From: Cheiracanthium punctorium
Taxonomy: Eukaryota > Arthropoda > Arachnida > Araneae > Cheiracanthiidae
Assembly (NCBI GenBank): GCA_038373885.1
Contig: JAWZYV010014451.1
Location: forward strand, 1,054,001 to 1,118,000
Length of the DNA: 64,000 nucleotides
Direction of reading: 5' to 3'
The first letter of the stretch is position 1. Each line of letters starts with the position of its first letter. Shown here piece by piece: positions 60,101 through 64,000 of this stretch. Under the pieces are notes generated by a model. That model saw only the letters and a list, made by a program, of their open reading frames with translations, was not told the DNA's origin and did no database searches. The translations under genes and the position numbers were made by a program.

Positions 60101-62649
60101 TGTTTGAAAGTACGAGAAATCTGTTATTTTATTCCAATCCTACAAGAAAACACTCCTCAAAATCCATCCGATTCCACTTATGATTTTCAATTTTTATAGA
60201 TAGAGAAGTGGTTATTTATTTTTTAATTTCAGGAAACGTTCATAACTCTGACTACGAAATTTTTTAAGTTACTGCAAATGGGTTTCCTTTAGAGTGAAGG
60301 AAAAAAAATTAGAAATATACAGTAAATTGGTTCAATAAACTAAATAGAAATAATTAATTAAAAATACTCCTGAGAATGCTTTCATTGAGTTTCTTTATTA
60401 TGTTCTTGCTTTTAATAGCTCTGTATTTGTGAAATTTTAAAAAAGTGTAATTTATTTTAGTAAAAGACAGGAGCATAGATCGCAGAAGAACGAAGTAATA
60501 CATTCAAAATTCTTAGTGGTCTTCATTTATTAACTGGATATATTTAAATCTTGTGCACATGGAGATTAAAAGGTAAAATATTTTAAGAGTGCATTGCTCA
60601 AGGTGGCTCATGGAGAAATAAAGGGTTTCTGAGTTGTCTTAATTTTTGTCGTCTCCATTCGTTTTTTCAAAACCAGTTAAACTGCTAGATGCCAAATTAT
60701 GATACAGGAAGACTTCATATTACGTGAATTCACACATTTGATTTCTTAAGCTCTAATTAAAGCATTTCTAAAAAGTAACTAAAAGCATTTTTCGTTATTT
60801 CTTATCATTCGTTTTTTCAGAAGCATGGATTTTTTTTACTCTTGTCCACTGCGCATGATGAAAGATATGAAGTACGTAAGAAATATTATTTTTGAATCAA
60901 AGAACTTTATTAAAATTTAGTTTGTACATTTATTAATATAAATAAAAAGACATTTTAAGTATTTACCCTTGCTCCTTACTCAAAAAAATTTGTATCGATT
61001 ATCTACACATTTTTTTCTGGCTAAAATAAATTTTCTGTTCAGCTTCAAATGCTAATACTCAGAATGTTTTTTGGAAATGCAAATATTTTATAAACCAGTT
61101 TTGACATTATTAAGATGTTACAATATGACATGCAAAAATTCCGTTTATGTCCAAAAAGGGGCATGCTGTAATTTCCAACATTAGTAAGACAACATGATTA
61201 ATGCATATTTATTCAAGTAATTATCATTTTACGTATCTCTTTCTAAATTTTCATATCATTTAATATTGTTTTCCAGGTAGCTTTCTCAATTATAAGTGAT
61301 TTTGAAAATCATGAGAATTTGTTTAAAATTGAGTTTTGAATTCAAAGAAGGGGAAATCCACAAACAATGTTTTTAAATAATTATTAAAGTACTACTCGCG
61401 ATTCTCGTCTGAATTATTTGAAAAATGAACATTTTAAAAAATAGCACATTTTAAAATAAAACGCAGTTTTCAATACAGAATCTTTAGATTGTATTCCTCA
61501 GAAATGGATAATTCATTGTAACAAATTAAACAAATATACCACATCTGTATTTTAATGTACTTTTTTATTGAGTCATTTTAATATTGTGCAGTGCATGAAG
61601 GTAAAATTACCGTTTGTATTCATTCTTTAACCATTTCAGGGTCAATTTCGTACTTTCTATTGAGTCGTCCTCAATTTTCTTCGCTTTAACTTAGAATTAC
61701 GTTCAGTCATAATGTTCTTTGTAAAGAAGAACAAAACTTCAACATCGGTAAAATTTGAGTTCGTAATTCGAAACTTGCCTTTGCGCGATTTACACAATAA
61801 TCAGACCTCGTGCAAACACGTCATAGAAGGAAATGGAAAAAAAAAGGAAATTTTCAGAGATGCCAGTCATCTGAATTAAATTCAAAAATTTGGATTACTT
61901 AAGAAGATATTAACATAAAACTGAATAAAAGGACCCCTTTTTTGTCATGATTGGCTATTTCCGGCCATATGAAATGACTTGTCCTGGAATCGGAACAATG
62001 AACAGAAACGCTATCTGTAAAACTAATTGAGCAATCTTGCACCGTCATTTTAAATCAATTTATCGTTGAAGTGCAAAAACATTACGTAAATTAATTATTT
62101 TAGGTAAATAAGGATTTATTTCAACAAGATATATCTAGTTTTAGAGTTTTGCGAAGGAATAAGTGGCTGACTTGCCATATTTAGCGATTTCGAGTGGATA
62201 GATTGCAGAGGTTCTTGCATATAAAAAGGAGAAGGGGGTAATCAGCAATAAAGAATTCTACGTTAGTAAATCCAGTAGCAATAAAAATAGACTATCCGAA
62301 AACCAATTTTATACTGTAAACACAATTTAGGCTTTTAATAAACTATAAAAGTTATAATAATATATAAAACTACTAAACAAAAATTTATGATCAATCGCAT
62401 AAATTGTACTTATCGACAAAATGATCATTTCGGCTGGTACAGAAGATCTGGTATTCTTCAGTTGTTAATAAATGGATGCAAAATTTGTGAAATTGAAATC
62501 CCGTCGACGCGTTGGACCCTTACAAAGTCGCCCGCCCAAGTTACCTGTCCTTCGGTAGATATCCTTCGGGAAGCTTTGCCTTAATACACAATACAACAAA
62601 TCCTGTTGCAGTTTCGACAGAAGCGTTTTTATTACCTGGACTTTATTTA
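57112..62649. other. AT-rich desert
   Basis: About 5.5 kb with no recognisable gene, RNA or element. A short hairpin, gttagtttcaaactaac (57267-57283), and a short (TA) run (about 59786-59800) are the only structures noted. The 65-codon opening at 62387-62584 ends in a GC-richer patch (tcgcccgcccaagttacc) but has no domain I recognise. Confidence 0.45.
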
Positions 62650-63230
62650 CCGCATGACCAAAAAGTCCGTAGAAACTTTAAAAATTCATGAAAAAAGAGC
62701 AAATACTGATATTAAATTGCGGTTTGCGCAAATAGGTTCAGAAGATAATCCGATTTTTTTTTAATGACAAGAAAGTTCCAAATGCTGCCGATAGGTGGTT
62801 CTGACATGCACAAAGGGAAGCGAGTTTCCAATGAAACGAAATCTGAAATCTCTCTAATCCTTTCCATGCTAACTGCAATTTACTATCGTGGTTTGATCTT
62901 TTTTAATGGACTTTTGAAGTTTTCACGAGCTTTTGACGCATCCTGGGTTCATCAAAATTTAAAAATTCATTAAAAAAGAACAAATAACACTACAAATTTC
63001 CGGTTTGCATGGATAAGATTAGAGAGATTTCAAATTTTTTTTTATTTGAAACTTGCTTCCCATTGTGTATGTCCGCGCCACCTGTCGGCAACCTTTGAAA
63101 CTACAAACTTTCTTTCCATTAAAAGAATATAATCATCTTCTAAACCTATTTGTATAAACCGCAATTTTCTAGAGTTATTTGCCCTTTTTAATGAATTTTT
63201 GAAGTTTTTACGGACTTTTTGGCCACCCGG
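62650..63230. mobile_element. Head-to-head pair of a ~290 bp mariner-type MITE
   Basis: The outer ends read ccgcatgaccaaaaagtccg and cggactttttggccacccgg, with TA on both sides (62648-62649, 63231-63232). The reverse complement of 62650-62940 aligns along its whole length with 62945-63230, sharing attagagagatttca, aacctatttg(c/t)(g/a)(c/t)aaaccgcaattt and cacct(a/g)tcggca. The block is therefore two copies of one unit in opposite orientation. Each unit also has its own inverted ends (aaaattcatt-type). No ORF of note. Confidence 0.85.
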
Positions 63231-63319
63231 TATTTATATATCTTATTTGATTATTTCAATTATTTATTTTTTTTCATAAATTCATAGTGCAAATCATAGT
63301 GCAATTCATAGTGCAAATC

Positions 63320-63472
63320 AACGCCACCTGTCGGCAACCTTTGAAACTACAAACTTTCTTGCCATTAAAAGAATCTGATCATCTTCTAAACCTATTTGTG
63401 TAAAAAGCAATTTTCTATCATTATTTGTTCTTTTAATGAATTAAAGTTTTTACGGACTTTATGTTCATCCGG
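63320..63472. repeat. Partial third copy of the same MITE
   Basis: Directly repeats the right part of the preceding copy, starting acgccacctgtcggcaacct at 63321 (246 bases after 63075) through to tccgg next to TA (63473-63474). High identity to 63076-63230. Three short atagtgcaa(a/t)t(c)a repeats lie just upstream (63286-63320). Confidence 0.9.
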
Positions 63473-64000
63473 TATTTATTTATCCTATTTTTTTTTTTTT
63501 TTTTTTTTTTTTTTTGTAAATTAATCGTGCAAATCGTATTTAGCATCACTGGATTTGGATACATTGAGTTTCATAATAATCATCATGTTATCAGGTGTTG
63601 TCTGATTTAATTGTCATTTTGACTTCATCATTTGCAACTTGAATTGCTCTAAAGTTATATGCACACTTTTTTTATGAGAAATGTTTATTGTGCTACTTTG
63701 GGAACCTATTCTGAAATCCTCTTCAAACCCCAACAAAATTTTATTCTTCCCTTTGTTGCACAAAGTCGAATTTCTTTAAAAAAATAATAAATAAAAAACT
63801 TGAGATGCCGAATTTCTCCATTCTTAACGTAAAAATATCGAAATAAATACCAAACGATTTTACAAAAAAATTTTCTAGAACAAAAGCCCATTTGCTTATT
63901 TCGAACTTGTCTTCTCAAAATCAAAAATCGACTGCTTTCTGTAATTTCTGTGTGACGATAAAAAAGAATTTGTTCAAAACCTAATATTACTCAAAACAGT
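63473..64000. other. AT-rich DNA with poly-T tract
   Basis: A T run of about 28 bases at 63488-63515 follows the MITE copy. The rest has no recognisable feature. The 72-codon minus opening at 63706-63924 has no motif I know. Confidence 0.45.

Overview
This 64 kb window looks like a gene-poor, AT-rich stretch of a eukaryotic nuclear genome, most likely an arthropod. The reasons are long AT-rich non-coding DNA with (TA)n and poly-A/T tracts, no open reading frame that reads as a host gene, and a dense set of eukaryotic transposon remnants (piggyBac, Tc1/mariner, hAT-like MITEs, tRNA-derived SINEs, a probable solo LTR). The mix of families resembles chelicerate or other arthropod genomes, but I cannot fix the lineage by eye. 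I found no convincing host protein gene, rRNA gene or CRISPR array. Nearly all short ORFs are chance openings or sit inside repeats.

Layout. 0-6 kb: a near-perfect 266 bp palindrome (321-586), a broken Tc1-like transposase fragment (2276-2695, minus) and a diverged 296 bp tandem duplication (5257-5806). 6-19 kb: a foldback element (10695-11183), a tRNA-Glu-like pseudogene, a 31 bp minisatellite, an 815 bp TA-flanked Tc1/mariner element with a decayed helix-turn-helix fragment (13573-14387), a hAT-like MITE with a perfect 8 bp target duplication (17169-17344) and a GC-rich SINE-like unit (17770-18072). 19-31 kb: a ~350 bp tandem array (21424-22600), a probable solo LTR (23294-24128), a short hAT-like MITE (26876-27050) and an 855 bp hAT-like element with a perfect 8 bp duplication (29625-30479). 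31-39 kb: a SINE, a GC-rich terminal-inverted-repeat element (34465-34810), a rearranged inverted repeat with 232 bp arms (35373-36400) and another hAT-like MITE.

39-44 kb holds the best-preserved autonomous-type elements. A 4.7 kb Tc1/mariner-type element (39361-44087, 273 bp terminal inverted repeats, TA duplication) carries a decayed transposase with three recognisable acidic catalytic motifs. A 2.37 kb piggyBac-type element (39836-42205, TTAA duplication) with its own decayed transposase is inserted in it. 46-49.5 kb holds a second nest: a ~550 bp MITE split by a 1,950 bp element with CTTCCTTG termini, and that insert carries two tandem arrays, one built on a 20 bp perfect palindrome. 51-57 kb has more MITEs and three SINE copies. 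57-62.6 kb is almost featureless AT-rich DNA. 62.6-63.5 kb has an inverted pair of one MITE plus a third partial copy.

Nothing here works as a pathway. The window is a record of successive insertions and local duplications. All recognisable transposases are disrupted by stops or frameshifts, so the autonomous elements look dead at this locus.
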